DNA from: Typha latifolia
Lineage: Eukaryota; Streptophyta; Magnoliopsida; Poales; Typhaceae
Assembly (NCBI GenBank): GCA_019914945.1
Contig: CM034102.1
Location: forward strand, 62,001 to 126,000
Direction: 5' to 3'
Length of the DNA stretch: 64,000 bases
The notes under the pieces are model-generated. The model had not been told where the DNA came from. It was given only the letters and a program-made list of their open reading frames with translations, and did not search any database. Of the stretch, positions 45,953 through 56,741 are shown in pieces (within the stretch, counting starts at the first letter, position 1; each line of letters starts with the position of its first letter). A program made the translations under genes and the position numbers.

Positions 45953-46075
45953 TGTGGGGTCGAGTTTCTCGTAGATCACAAGTACCCAACTCTAGTTTTC
46001 TCGGGGGTAACATCATCTCACCCGATGGAGATTGGAGAAGCCATGGAAACCTCGAAGTGGATCTCTTTCGGCTTG
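45900..46075 (+). other. Inferred 5'UTR exon of the At1g01500-like gene
   Basis: A leader-like stretch with a GA run (about 45916-45946) ends at a good donor, CTTG|GTGAGT, after 46075. It joins to an acceptor TTTGCAG ending at 47047. It carries an ATG at 46025 that opens a short upstream ORF. The start of the exon is approximate. Confidence 0.5.
45916..45946. repeat. (GA)n microsatellite in a 5'UTR
   Basis: A GA run of about 30 bp in the inferred leader exon of the At1g01500-like gene. Confidence 0.9.
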
Positions 46076-47062
46076 GTGAGTTACGACCCATGCATTCTTA
46101 TTTCTTAATCCATATCCAATTCAGATTTATTTACATTAATGCTTATTATTTATTTATTTATTTATTATGTCCCATGCGGTGTAGAGGCTAGAGAGAGAGA
46201 GTGGTGTGTGTTTGGCTTCTTGTGTGACGTGGGAGTTGGAGAGGTTGCTCGCCGTTTCGTTGGCGCCTTCCATGTGGATTTTTGGATGGGTAAATAATGT
46301 ATAACAAATCGAGTCTTTTCCTCTATATTTCGTGAGGTTGGGGAAGAAAGATCTGGAAAGAGGAAATTTTTTATCTGGGTTTTTGCTTTGGAAATCATCT
46401 GGTGAGAAATCTTTCTTCTTCTTTTGTTAGTTAGTTACTTGTAGAGAGATTGTCTTGTTTGGTTCGTGTCCATGCTTCTTGGAATTGAGAAAGATTCGAT
46501 CCTTTTTCCTTTCTCCTTTCGTGGTTATGATATCGCAGCACCAAACTGTAGCTTGGGTTGTTCTTCTTTTGGCTTCTAATCTTATCTTCTTCTAGCCTTT
46601 TCAAAGTTATAGTGAAAAGAATAGAAACTCGATAACCTTTTTCTTATATCAATCTGTCCATAAAAGCTTTGTTTTTATTTTGGCAATCTTTTTGTTTTTT
46701 GTTTTTTGCTCTTTTCTTCTAAGTGTAATTTCCTACGCCTAAAATTTCTTTGGAAGAAACAAAGAAGGTGACTTTTACATTTCTTTCTCTCACATCTCCA
46801 TATTATTATCTCTGTATTATTGGTCTCTTTCCTTGGAGTGGTTTTGGAATATCATAGTTACTGTTCTTCCTCAAAATAACTGTTCCTTAATGGTACTGTG
46901 CAGAACTTTAAGGAAAATTTTCAGTTCAGCATGAAACGATTGTATTTTAGTTGTTATTCAACTGTAGATTGCTCTCGGCCAAGAAAAACCAAAAATCTGT
47001 TCATTAAATAATTGTTTTAAGCGACTGAAATTTGATTCGCTTTGCAGATGGAGTAATCTGAG

Positions 47063-47113
47063 ATGAAACATTCACTTCATTCATACCTTTGTTCCTACCA
47101 TAGCTTGATCTAA
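47063..47113 (+). other. Upstream ORF of 16 codons
   Basis: ATG at 47063 opens a frame of 16 residues (MKHSLHSYLCSYHSLI) ending with TAA at 47111-47113, 29 bases before the main ATG at 47143. A first uORF starting at 46025 ends at 47056 after splicing. Confidence 0.5.
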
Positions 47114-47142
47114 GACTGTGAATAGAGAATTCAACTTTTGTA

Positions 47143-48597
47143 ATGGACAGCTGCTATCGGAACACCGAGGATGAGAACTCGAAGGCAAGCCCTGGTCAAA
47201 ATATCATCATGCACCCCTTGTACCTTCCTAAACTATCCCCTTGGTTTGATCTGAGGGTATTCTATGTGAGAGTGAGCAACTGTGAGATTGATCATTTAAC
47301 TCCTGATCATCTTACTGTTCATCACATCCCACTCACACCGGACACCATCCTCGAAGTGAATGGTAGAAGAAGTACCATATACTCCGACTTTGTTTCTTCA
47401 TGCTTGCGAAGGGATAGGGTGGATAAGAGATCAGAAGAAGCTACATTTGTGAGCACTGATAACATAAGGATGACTGGTAACGTGAGATTTGAAGTCTATG
47501 ATATAGACAACCTTCTGCTTGCTGGAGTCTTAGAGCTGAGTAAAGGTAATGGTCTTACCGGAGAAACGAAGAACCATAGCAAGAAATGGGGCATGAGATG
47601 TCAAGCTGTGGTGCAGGCTGGATCAGGATTTTTAAGGGGCAGGCTGCATATGAGTACAGAGATGAGTTTGCCAACAATTGAGGTGTATGTTGCTGGTTGT
47701 TTTGCTGGTACCCCAATCATCTTGTCAAAGGCTCTTCAGCTTGGTTTCAGGAGAAAACATCAAATGAAGGTCATGCTGGATTCCATTCCAGAGACGACAG
47801 AATTGACCAAGGAAGAGCCTCCAGAGGATTTTTCCCAGGTTCTTGTCTGCACTCCTTTCTTCTATCTTCGAGTTCGTCCCTTAATTCTTTCATTCTGAAA
47901 TCTACCTGATATCGATTTGTTGAAATTTTTATGAGTGATCACATGTTCTATCTTTGAATTATCTCAGTTGTTGCAACTTGGTGTCGAATGTCACAGGCTC
48001 CAGGCATTAACAATTGCTACTTCATTGTTTCCGCGTAAAAGCTTCATGTTATCTTGAATACACACCTAAGCAAAAGATATGAACCTTTACAAGCTGACTG
48101 CTATCCTTGCTTTGAGGGCTAGGAGCCAAAATTTTGTTTCAATGAAACAGGAAAATCTTTTAGCCTTTACCACACAAAAAAGAAAGAAAGAAAAAAAAAG
48201 CAAAAGATTATGAAATTCTGTCGGGACAATCTGACAATCTGAGTAAAGCACTCATAACAGGAGAGCATGGAACTCCTTTTAACCATAAACTGCAAGGTTT
48301 TTCACATTTTCCGTTGCGCTTTACTTGAAATTTTATTTCTTCAATGATGTTGTTTCAATGAAGCTTAGATGAAGTAATTAGAGAAAAAGATAGCATGGAA
48401 AAAGAGAAGTAATTTATATGAAGTATTTCAAAGTGTTAGGAGCTGTTTTTTGCAATTACTTTATTTATATTCGAGGATACAGCTCTGTTTATAATGAATA
48501 TCGACATGGTAAAGTTCTTTGTCTTTGTTATTGACAAGCCTAATTTTGGTCTTGCCTATTAATCCTTATATCTGTTGAGAAGTGGATAAAATCTTCT

Positions 48598-48634
<37 letters not shown>

Positions 48635-48868
48635 TATCAGTATCGATGCTACAAACCAGAAAACAGTGACTATGTTGACTGCAACAGCATTTGCTCGGGA
48701 CATGAGTATATAGAAGACGATGATGGTGAGCTTTCATGGTTCAATGCGGGCGTAAGGGTGGGTGTTGGAATTGGCCTCGGTGTTTGCCTTGGAGTTGGAA
48801 TTGGTGTTGGTTTGTTTGTTCGAACGTACCAAGCCACCACGCGGACTTTCAAGAGGCGACTCATTTGA
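47143..48868 (+). CDS. At1g01500-like plant protein with Gly-rich C-terminal membrane segment
   Basis: Two coding exons, 47143-47838 and 48641-48868, join in phase 0 to 307 residues. Diagnostic stretches are LSPWFDLRVFYVRVSNC, DTILEVNGRRSTIYSDFVSS, LRRDRVDKRSEEATFVST, NIRMTGNVRFEVYDIDNLLL and LPTIEVYVAGCFAGTPIILS. They are shared with the plant family of Arabidopsis At1g01500, annotated elsewhere as 'erythronate-4-phosphate dehydrogenase family'; I see no NAD-binding or dehydrogenase motif and would not use that name. The C-terminus (about residues 260-295) alternates Gly with Val/Ile/Leu (GVRVGVGIGLGVCLGVGIGV), then RTYQATTR, suggesting a glycine-zipper-type membrane anchor. The polypyrimidine tract of the coding intron is a TC microsatellite. 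The biochemical function is unknown. Confidence 0.9.
48600..48631. repeat. (TC)n microsatellite forming a polypyrimidine tract
   Basis: About 15 TC units end nine bases before the acceptor CAG at 48638-48640 of the At1g01500-like gene. Confidence 0.95.
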
Positions 48869-49400
48869 TCAAAAAGAAAAGAAGTTCTACATTCAAGTGT
48901 TGTAAACAGAAGAGCTCTTTCTTCTGCTCTTTTTTCTCTCTCTCACCCTTGCAATTGTCCAACGGCTCTTGTCCATGCTGTGAAATGTTGCTAAATTGTA
49001 ATATAGTTTTGTTGTGCGAGCTTTTTGTCCAACCTTGTACTTCTCTTTGATGGAGAGTTTTGCAGTCTTCAGCTTGCCACAGTATTAAGCCGGTGCTTCT
49101 TTCATCCATTGTTTACAACTGCCGAAGTAAAATATTTTAGGTCCCAAAACAGACGAAAATTGAACTTTACTCGATTGATTCAAAGCAATTCGATACCACA
49201 CAATTCAGTATGAGTCCAACCATGGTTGTCCATGAACATAGATTATGCATAAAAGAAAAACAAAAGCAGGAGAAGAGAGAGATTTAAAAGCCATGAATAG
49301 CTTACGTTTCTAAGCCTTAAATAAATTCTCATGCATAAGATAATTAAAAGTGCAACGAATTGGGTTCATAAATCAAGTTTTCAAGTTGTATCTCCATTTG
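48869..49400. other. Intergenic between two convergent genes
   Basis: 3' flanks of the At1g01500-like gene (+) and the SEC14-like gene (-). Nothing else seen. Confidence 0.5.
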
Positions 49401-51151
49401 CTACATGATTGATGTGGCTGGTTTCTCATCCAATCCCCAGAGCTTTGCTAATTTGATTTCATCTTCTCTCATCAACTTAGAGAACTCCTCATGGTCATAC
49501 TCTGCTTTGCTCTTTCCTCCAAACTCCACAGGGAGGACCTCAGGATCAAAGTACTTATACATAAGCTTGGCGCTCTCTTCGTTCTTCGGGTAGACAAACT
49601 TCACCTTCTGAAATGTTTTTGGGTCCAGGAAATATTTGACAATCTGCATTTAGAAAACAAGTAGACATGAATCATCTACAGATCTTTGGAAACCTTAAAT
49701 GCTTGACAATGACCTTTTACATATAGTTAATGGATATGCCTGTTTTCTTTCTTCTCATCCCCTTATTATATACATTAACCAAAAAGGTAAGGGGAAATAT
49801 AAACAGAGAGAAAATGATAGGGACAGAGCAATCACAGCTAAATTTAAAGTTGATGATAAATATTCCCTTTATCCTTTTCCACTTTCAACCATCACCTTCA
49901 TGTCAAAATGTTGTTCTGTTTTGCATCACTAGACCATGCATAATTCGGTATTTCCGGTGCTTTATTAAAACTCAAACCTTCCAAAAGGCCTCAAATACTC
50001 TCGGAGGATTGAAGCAAATTCCGACGCCAAGCCTCTCCGGATAATGACTTTGCAAGATGTGTGCAGTTTCTCGGGCAGTCTTTATGGGCACCGAGTTGCT
50101 TAGTGTCCATCCTGTGAAGTCTATCAACCATACCATTTGCTCCTGACCGTCAGGTAGATTGAGAATGGCGTTCTCCAACATATACACCAGATGTCGAAGC
50201 TGTTTGTCTTGTGTCGACGTGTACTGGAAGTTAAACATGTTTAATCCTTTCATCTCATAAAATAAACCAATAATAATAATAAGGTTAAGGACTTATAAGA
50301 AAATTACATCTTCACGGTGAAATTGTTTTGCTGGTTGCATCACGATAACAGTCCTTCCCTCCCGATCAAGAAAATTTGCTCTATAGACTTTACCATTTTC
50401 ACTTTCGTTAGCGACCTCGTGCTGAAAATTAAGCAAAGTCGACTGATGTGAATTAATGCTTAAGATCTCTATGATGATCTACAAGTCTACAACTGGAGGA
50501 GACAATTTGGCAAATGGAGCTCACCCAATGAATTTCCTCAGGTTTGTGTGTTGATCTCCACTCGAGGCTTTCTTCCAACATCTTCTTTGACTTATCAACA
50601 TTCCAGTTCCGAGCTTCTAAATATCTCCTCAGGCATGCTTCTGTGCAGTACTGAGAACTGCGTTTCGACAATGGCCCAATGACAGCTCTCAGTTCATCGA
50701 TCTGCTTATATAATAAACAAGTGCAGATAAATCAGACAATCATAGTAGATATACCCCTTCATCTGTTCCTTATTATGTTATCAACTGCTGCCAGTATCAG
50801 ATGCAGATTCTACCAAACCTACCCTGTTATGATGAAATCTGGGATTTGGTAATATCTGTTGAAGAATGTCTAAAGTTCTAGCAAATCAAATGCAAATTCA
50901 CTGCACTGGTCTCTCTGGAGGTACATGTGAAGTATATTTGCATGAAGTAACTGCAGCTTCCAGAATATCACATTCTTGATTTGCGAAAGTAGTATGAAAC
51001 TTCACATAGTGCAATAGAGTAAACTAGAGTGCATGCAATCCAGGATATTTTGAGCTCTGGTAAAGAAGATTAGCATTATAATTACCTTTGCTGCTTCAAG
51101 TACAGCATCATCCTCCTCGTTGTGAAGAGAAGAACGTCTCCAACGAAACAT
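49401..51151 (-). CDS. SEC14-like CRAL-TRIO lipid-transfer protein
   Basis: Five coding exons (51086-51151, 50525-50701, 50308-50421, 49978-50223, 49401-49643) give 281 residues. Residues about 23-80 form the CRAL-TRIO N-domain (IDELRAVIGPLS, CTEACLRRYLEARNWNVDKS, KKMLEESLEWR). The lipid-binding domain follows, with YRANFLDREGRTVIVMQP, MVWLIDFTGWTLSNSVPIKT, HYPERLGVGICFNPPRVFEA and KFVYPKNEESAKLMYKYF, then PVEFGGKSK near the end. It resembles the short plant SEC14-like proteins of the At1g75170/At4g36640 type, without GOLD or nodulin domains. Such proteins exchange phosphatidylinositol or other hydrophobic ligands between membranes. A leader exon ends at a donor near 52142 (ACCAG|GTATGG), so a 5'UTR intron of about 1 kb precedes the ATG. 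Confidence 0.93.
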
Positions 51152-54100
51152 AATTGCTTCCTTCCTGCACAACAAATCCACTCTACGAAGCGGCTTTAAA
51201 GAAAAAAAAGTTAGCAAAAGAAGATCATAGGAGGAGAAATCCCAAATATTCTATGGGAAGCACAATTTTTTCATAAAGTATCAAAATAGAGCAAGTTACA
51301 TAGGCCGCAGATTCTTCGGTATGCAGGATGATAATTGGGCTTAGACATTTTTATCCTAACAAGCCAGTTTAGATTGTTGCATAAGCGTGTAAGAAAACAA
51401 CTAGCTTTGGCATGTGCATGCCATTCTTGAAGGGCCTTAATATTGCAATTTGAAATAGATTACTATTAAGACATCCCGGACTATTAATGATGGAGCAATC
51501 AGATAACACAGAGATCTCTAACATCAATATCCCAAATTTTATATTTCGAAGTAACTTCTGAGTTTTTTGTAAGACTAAACAAACTGACCAAAACTTCTGA
51601 CGCCGTAGAAGAGATTTTCCTTTTTATTTAGGTAGTTATTATACTAACTAGGCCTTTACTATCGTGCAAACTAACTATTGCTTCCATTGGTATTCCATGG
51701 CAGAGAGCATTTCTAATGAACAATATAAGGCTATCCAGTTTGATCTCTACATTGACGAGGTTAGAACAACAAATATTCAAACCTTTAAAGAGCTCCATTT
51801 TTAAAATTTCAGTTGCTGTTGCTTAAAGTTAGCTACAATCTGAATCAGTTCAAAGCATAGGACGTTAGCAAATCCTAATGCAGTTACATTCAACATAACT
51901 CCTAGAGACATAGTTCCACCTCCAAAGGAAAATGCAGTATTCTGCATCCCGGTTTAGAGATGAAATGGTACAAAACCATTGAAAACTTCAAACCCATCAG
52001 AAACTAAAGCACAAAAGATCAAATCTAACATATAAACGGGAGTCGAGCACAAAGAAGAGGGGAAACCCAAAAGCCAAATATGAGTAGTTTTCTACCATCA
52101 ATCCCAAAAGAAAAAATGGAGAGGGAGAGAGAGAGTCCATACCTGGTGGTCGTCGCAGAAGACGACCCACACTAAGATTATTAGGTGTAGTCTTTGAATG
52201 GGTGTTTATCAGTGTATTAATAGGGAGGTTGGGCTTCACCTCGACACTCCTCTCCTTCTCTTTTGGAAAGACTTGATTCTGGCCTCTCGTTGCAGAACTT
52301 GCGTAAAAGTTTAAAAGGTAAAACAGTATAAAAAGGAACCTCCTTTTTATGCTTCTACGATAGAAGAAAGTCAAAACGCTTCAAACGGCCCCTCATAAAA
52401 GCGCATATAACTCCTTTGACATTCATTTAAATTAAGGGAATACCAAAATATATTATCTGTTAAAATTCATAGTACCAAACGGCCTTAATGATAAAAGACT
52501 CAAAGTACCTCTCGTCTCTATGTTGAACGTTGTAATTTCGGGTATATATCCCTTCCTAAGAATAATAGCTTGGATAATGGAGATTAATCAATTTATGTGA
52601 GATTATGCGGGTGTAATCGAGTCGAGAGCTTGAATTAAAAATAATTTTAAGTCTAGATTTGTGATCAAGCTTAAATTAAGATTATTTTAATTAAAGCTAA
52701 TTTCGAGCTCGAACTAAAAGCCGATTAATAAGCGATTTAAAGTTTTAATCAATTCAAACTAAATTCAGAGTTCAATCAAACTTAATTTATGCTTAAATTA
52801 AGCTTAAAATAAAATTTAATTTAAAAATATAAACTAATAAAAATATTCACATATTTAGAAGAAAAAAAATGAATACGATTAAAATTCAAAACTAAACTTT
52901 ATAATATTAGAGTATATAATAATTTATTTAAATAAATTTTAAAATATAATAAATATATAATATAATATAAAAAATATTACTTATATTATATAAATTATTT
53001 GGAGTTTTATTGAGCCTATTTGATCGAGCGGGTTCATAATGAAACTTAGCTCAAAAGATTAAGCTCGTTTTAACTCACTTTCGAGCCAAGCTTAATCAAG
53101 TCTTATCGAGCCGGCTCTACTCGAAGTTGATAGTAAGTGTTTTAAAAAAATTTTAAACTAAAATATTGGTATTTAAAAGGAACCTTGCTCATTTAAAATT
53201 TGATAGATCAACTATGGCACCACCACTCTACATCATCTAACAACTAGGTGCATGGGTGGTCCAAGCTTTTAGGTCGTATTTACGATAGTCTTGATATTTT
53301 CGGTATGGTAGAAATTTAATCCCTCAACCACCAAATTTTCTTCTTTCTAAACCCATCTCTATTGGATCTGTTGTCTATTTATGACGGCCATAAAGAACTT
53401 ATACCAGGGAACACGGTGCACTTAATTTACGTCTTCTCACGTTTCTCTTATTATAGTCAATGCGTTCGCACTAAATGACATTAAAATAAAAAGTAAAAAC
53501 AACCTCGTTCCTCCTACTTCTAAGTGCAACATACACTTATAGAGATTTTTATTTTTTGTGCTATTTTAATTAACAATTAGTTTAGTTGGTAATTAATCAA
53601 CATTCTTTTGCAATTTTTATCTAGTAATTCGTAATTATTGAATGTAATTCAAAGTTTGGATAAGTTAGTAACACTTTTATTTTCTGTTTCATAATCTTAT
53701 TACTTACTTTATATTTTTTTAATTATTAAGCACTTTTATTTTTATGAATTTCATACTTAGTTTACTCAAATCTAGTTTGTATTACTATAAGTCGTAGCTA
53801 ATTTATATATTGCGTAAATATGTGAGAGAGAAAATTAATATTTATTATTGTCCGCATCTCTGAAGCAAAAAATAACATAATAATATGCATCATTCATAGT
53901 TATTGAATAGACACTGATTTTTTTATGAATTGAGCTTTTAGTTTGCTTAAAGTTGCCAGACTTTGGATTTCAGATTAGATCGTGTCGGATTCTAAGAGGC
54001 TTTTTTTTTTTCACTTGCAATGTTGGTTAGAGCTTTTCTGGTTGAATACATCCATCAATGTACATCACTTGGATCAACTGCATCTAATATTTTAACCAAA

Positions 54101-54258
54101 TAAAAGAATAAAATAAAAATGATTCTCTGAGCAGTTGCAGCCATTGCTGAACACTCCTCCGTAAGCGGATTTTAGAAAGAAAAAAAAGAAGAAAAGAAAT
54201 CCCCCAACATCTAATCTTTTGTAGCCCAAAACGAGCAACTCCACCATTACCAGAGACC
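51152..54258. other. 5'UTR intron of the SEC14-like gene, promoter, then repeat-bearing intergenic DNA
   Basis: About 51170-52141 is the inferred leader intron and about 52142-52240 the leader exon. The remainder is AT-rich and contains repeat copy B (52609-53135). From about 53140 to the UGT start codon I see no gene. Confidence 0.5.
52609..53135 (+). repeat. Interspersed repeat, copy B
   Basis: Same family and orientation as 101-706. It opens with GGGTGTAATCGAG, carries CTAATTTCGAGCTCGAAC, TTTAAAAATATAAACTAATA and TAATATAATATAAAAAATAT, and ends with CTTATCGAGCCGGCTC. It is slightly shorter and more AT-rich than copy A. Confidence 0.6.
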
Positions 54259-55716
54259 ATGTCTCAAGCTCGCGACCAAGATCGCCTCCGGGTCTTCTTC
54301 TTCCCCATGTTAACCCCTGGCCACATGCTCCCCATCGTCGACATGGCCATCCTCTTCTCCCGCCATGGTGCCTCCCCCACCGTCATCACCACCCCCGGCA
54401 ACCTCCCCCTCATCCGACCCACCATCAACCACTTCAACGAAACCAACAACAATAACAACACCCCGGTCCGTCTCCTACTCATCCCCTTCCCCTCCTCCTT
54501 CTCCGGGGCCGAGAACCTCTCCTCGGTCCCCTCCTCCCTCCACGGCCCCTTCATGGCGGCTGTCTTCTCCCTCCGCGACCCGCTACGCGAGATCCTCAAA
54601 ACCCACCTTCCCGATTGCTTAGTTTCCGACGCCATCTTCCCGTGGACCGCCGACGACGCCGTTGACCTCGGCATCCCCCGCCTCGTCTTCCACGGTCCCG
54701 GCGCCTTCCCTCTCTGCGTCCATCGCGCCATCGAGCTCCAATCCCCTCACGATCACGTGTCCTCCGACTCCGAGCCCTTCGAAGTCAACGGCCTCAAACA
54801 CCAGCTCAGCCTGACTCGGTTCGAGTTGTCGGCTATCTTCAAATTCCCCGAGATGCTCGCCTTGATGAGAGAAGCCGAGGGGAGGAGCTTTGGTGCGGTG
54901 GTCAACTCCTTCGTCGAGCTCGAGCCGGACTACACCGCTCTGTACCGCAATGGGTTGGGGCCCAGCAAGGCCTGGTTCGTGGGCCCAGTCTCGCGCTCCC
55001 ACGAATTCCGAGGGGAACATGCCAATAGAGAGCTTGTCCGGTGGATGACGTGGCTGGACTCGCGAGCGATGGGCTCCGTGATGTACGTCTGCTTCGGTAG
55101 CCTGTGCGAGTTCTCGGAGATCCAGTTACGAGAAGTCGCACTAGGTCTAGAGTTATCAGGCCGACCATTTATTTGGGCCATAAAAGAAGGAGCCCATTGG
55201 GCCCTTGATGGCTTTGAGGAAAGGACAAAAGAGAAGGGCCTGGTGATAAGAGGGTGGGCCCCGCAGGTGGCCTTGCTGAGCCACGTGGCGATAGGAGGAT
55301 TCGTGACGCATTGCGGATGGAACTCAATAATGGAGGGGGTGGAGGCGGGGAAGGTGATGGCCACGTGGCCTTTACAATACGAGCAGTTCGTGAACGAGAG
55401 GTTCGTGACGGAGGTGTTGGGCATCGGGGTGAGGGTGAAGAGAGGCGGAAACGGTGAGGAGGAGAAGGTGGTGACGGCGAAGGAGGTGGCGGCGGTGGTG
55501 AAGGAGGTGATGGGTGATGAGCAGGAGGCGCATGGGAGGAGGAGGAAGGTCCAGGAGCTCGCGGCCATGGCGAAGGCGGCGGTGGAGGAGGGAGGGTCAT
55601 CGTATGAGGACGTGCGGAGGTTATTTGGGGCGTTGGCGGCATGCAGGGAAGCGAGGAGGGAAAGAGAAAAAAAGGGTACCATCGTGTCTAGTGGGGCTAA
55701 AGGATTAGGTGTGTAA
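54259..55716 (+). CDS. Family 1 UDP-glycosyltransferase (UGT73-type)
   Basis: A single exon of 485 residues. The N-terminal acceptor domain has the UGT73-like FFFPMLTPGHMLPIVDMAIL with catalytic His22, and its partner Asp is probably D124 (CLVSDAIFPWT). The PSPG box for UDP-sugar binding runs from Trp333 to Gln376: WAPQVALLSH, then THCGWNSIMEG and a final EQ. The usual GVPM in this box reads GKVM (residues 364-367), and the residue before the closing EQ is Tyr. Such enzymes transfer glucose or another sugar to flavonoids, coumarins, terpenoids or hormones in the cytosol. The final residue of the box is Gln, usual for glucose donors. The C-terminal region is GC-rich and charged (Glu/Lys/Arg), and open frames on the other strand across the gene are shadows. 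The acceptor cannot be predicted. Confidence 0.94.
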   Translation: MSQARDQDRLRVFFFPMLTPGHMLPIVDMAILFSRHGASPTVITTPGNLPLIRPTINHFNETNNNNNTPVRLLLIPFPSSFSGAENLSSVPSSLHGPFMAAVFSLRDPLREILKTHLPDCLVSDAIFPWTADDAVDLGIPRLVFHGPGAFPLCVHRAIELQSPHDHVSSDSEPFEVNGLKHQLSLTRFELSAIFKFPEMLALMREAEGRSFGAVVNSFVELEPDYTALYRNGLGPSKAWFVGPVSRSHEFRGEHANRELVRWMTWLDSRAMGSVMYVCFGSLCEFSEIQLREVALGLELSGRPFIWAIKEGAHWALDGFEERTKEKGLVIRGWAPQVALLSHVAIGGFVTHCGWNSIMEGVEAGKVMATWPLQYEQFVNERFVTEVLGIGVRVKRGGNGEEEKVVTAKEVAAVVKEVMGDEQEAHGRRRKVQELAAMAKAAVEEGGSSYEDVRRLFGALAACREARREREKKGTIVSSGAKGLGV

Positions 55717-56121
55717 TAATAGGCTTTGATTAGGATTGGCAAATTGTGAACCCAAAACAATGTCACATCTTCCAATTTGCTCAGCTGTCCAATAAAAAGA
55801 GTCATGTTCATCTCCCCATTTTCTCCAAATTTCCAAAACTTATTATACTTCTTTTGTACTAAGTGTGAAATAAAGAACCAAACTTTGATTTCAAGTCCGA
55901 GTCTCCCCAGTTAACCCTAGCGAAAAACGATCGAAACCAATATCAAAACAGGAATAAAATAATATAATGGCATTATCACTGGAGACTGCAGAGAGTTCCC
56001 AACCCAAAAGAGTCAACGGAAAACAAAAGCTTGCTTCGTCGCAATTTCGTATTCAATCCCACCCTATTGATCCATTCGCTTCTCCATCTTCTCCTCTAGC
56101 CTTGCACGGGTCGATCACCTG
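55717..56121. other. Intergenic spacer
   Basis: 3' flank of the UGT gene and promoter/leader of the small basic protein. Nothing else seen. Confidence 0.5.
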
Positions 56122-56487
56122 ATGGAAGCAATGGAGGAGAAGAAGAGTCGAAGCCTCAGCCTCAGGTTCGACCGGAGTGGCTCCCTCCTCCATCGGATCA
56201 CCGGACGATCAAAAAGCTCTCACCTTTTAATGGATTCTGTCTCCTTCCCTGTGCTTCCGAGCTACCAGAGGCTCTCCCGGTCCATCAAATACCCTGCTGA
56301 GCCCAACCCAAGAGAGCAGCAAAAGGTTAAAGGAGTTTGGAAGATGCTAAATTACGTTTTCTCGAGTAAAGTAGTCGATGCTACGTCTGAGGAGAGGAAG
56401 AAGAGGAATAAGAAGAAGGAGAGGAATAGAAGCAGGTCTTCGTGGCTTCCTGACCCAGAGAGGAGATGGCCTGTCCAAGGCTGGTGA
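56122..56487 (+). CDS. Small basic plant protein ending WLPDPERRWPVQGW
   Basis: A single exon of 121 residues. The N-terminal part is Ser/Arg-rich (KSRSLSLRFDRSGSLLHRI), followed by VLPSYQRLSRSIKYP, then KGVWKMLNYVFSSK and a strongly basic linker (ERKKRNKKKERNRSRS). The C-terminal WLPDPERRWPVQGW is a motif I associate with a small, uncharacterised plant-specific family, which supports a real gene. No signal peptide or membrane segment is visible. The linker could serve as a nuclear localisation signal. Function unknown. Confidence 0.75.
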   Translation: MEAMEEKKSRSLSLRFDRSGSLLHRITGRSKSSHLLMDSVSFPVLPSYQRLSRSIKYPAEPNPREQQKVKGVWKMLNYVFSSKVVDATSEERKKRNKKKERNRSRSSWLPDPERRWPVQGW

Positions 56488-56690
56488 AATTAACACAGAG
56501 AAAAAGGAAGATACATAATCATTATTGGATGGATAGTATGTCTAATTTCGTGATTGAATTCTTTAAAGCATAAGATTGTTTGATTGCTTGTTGATCTCGG
56601 TAGTTGGGATCGATATTCCATCAATTAAAGCTAGCTTAAGCCATGGATTAGCATTTTTGTATTGACCTCTCAACCAAATTGGCTTGATTT

Positions 56691-56694
<4 letters not shown>

Positions 56695-56738
<44 letters not shown>
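56695..56738. repeat. (AT)n microsatellite
   Basis: A perfect AT run of about 44 bp. Confidence 0.95.

Positions 56739-56741
<3 letters not shown>

Noticed and set aside
54264..55811. Long minus-strand open frames (up to 293 codons) across the UGT gene
   Set aside because: High GC at third positions removes stop codons on the opposite strand. The proteins are low-complexity Pro/Ser/Ala without family features.
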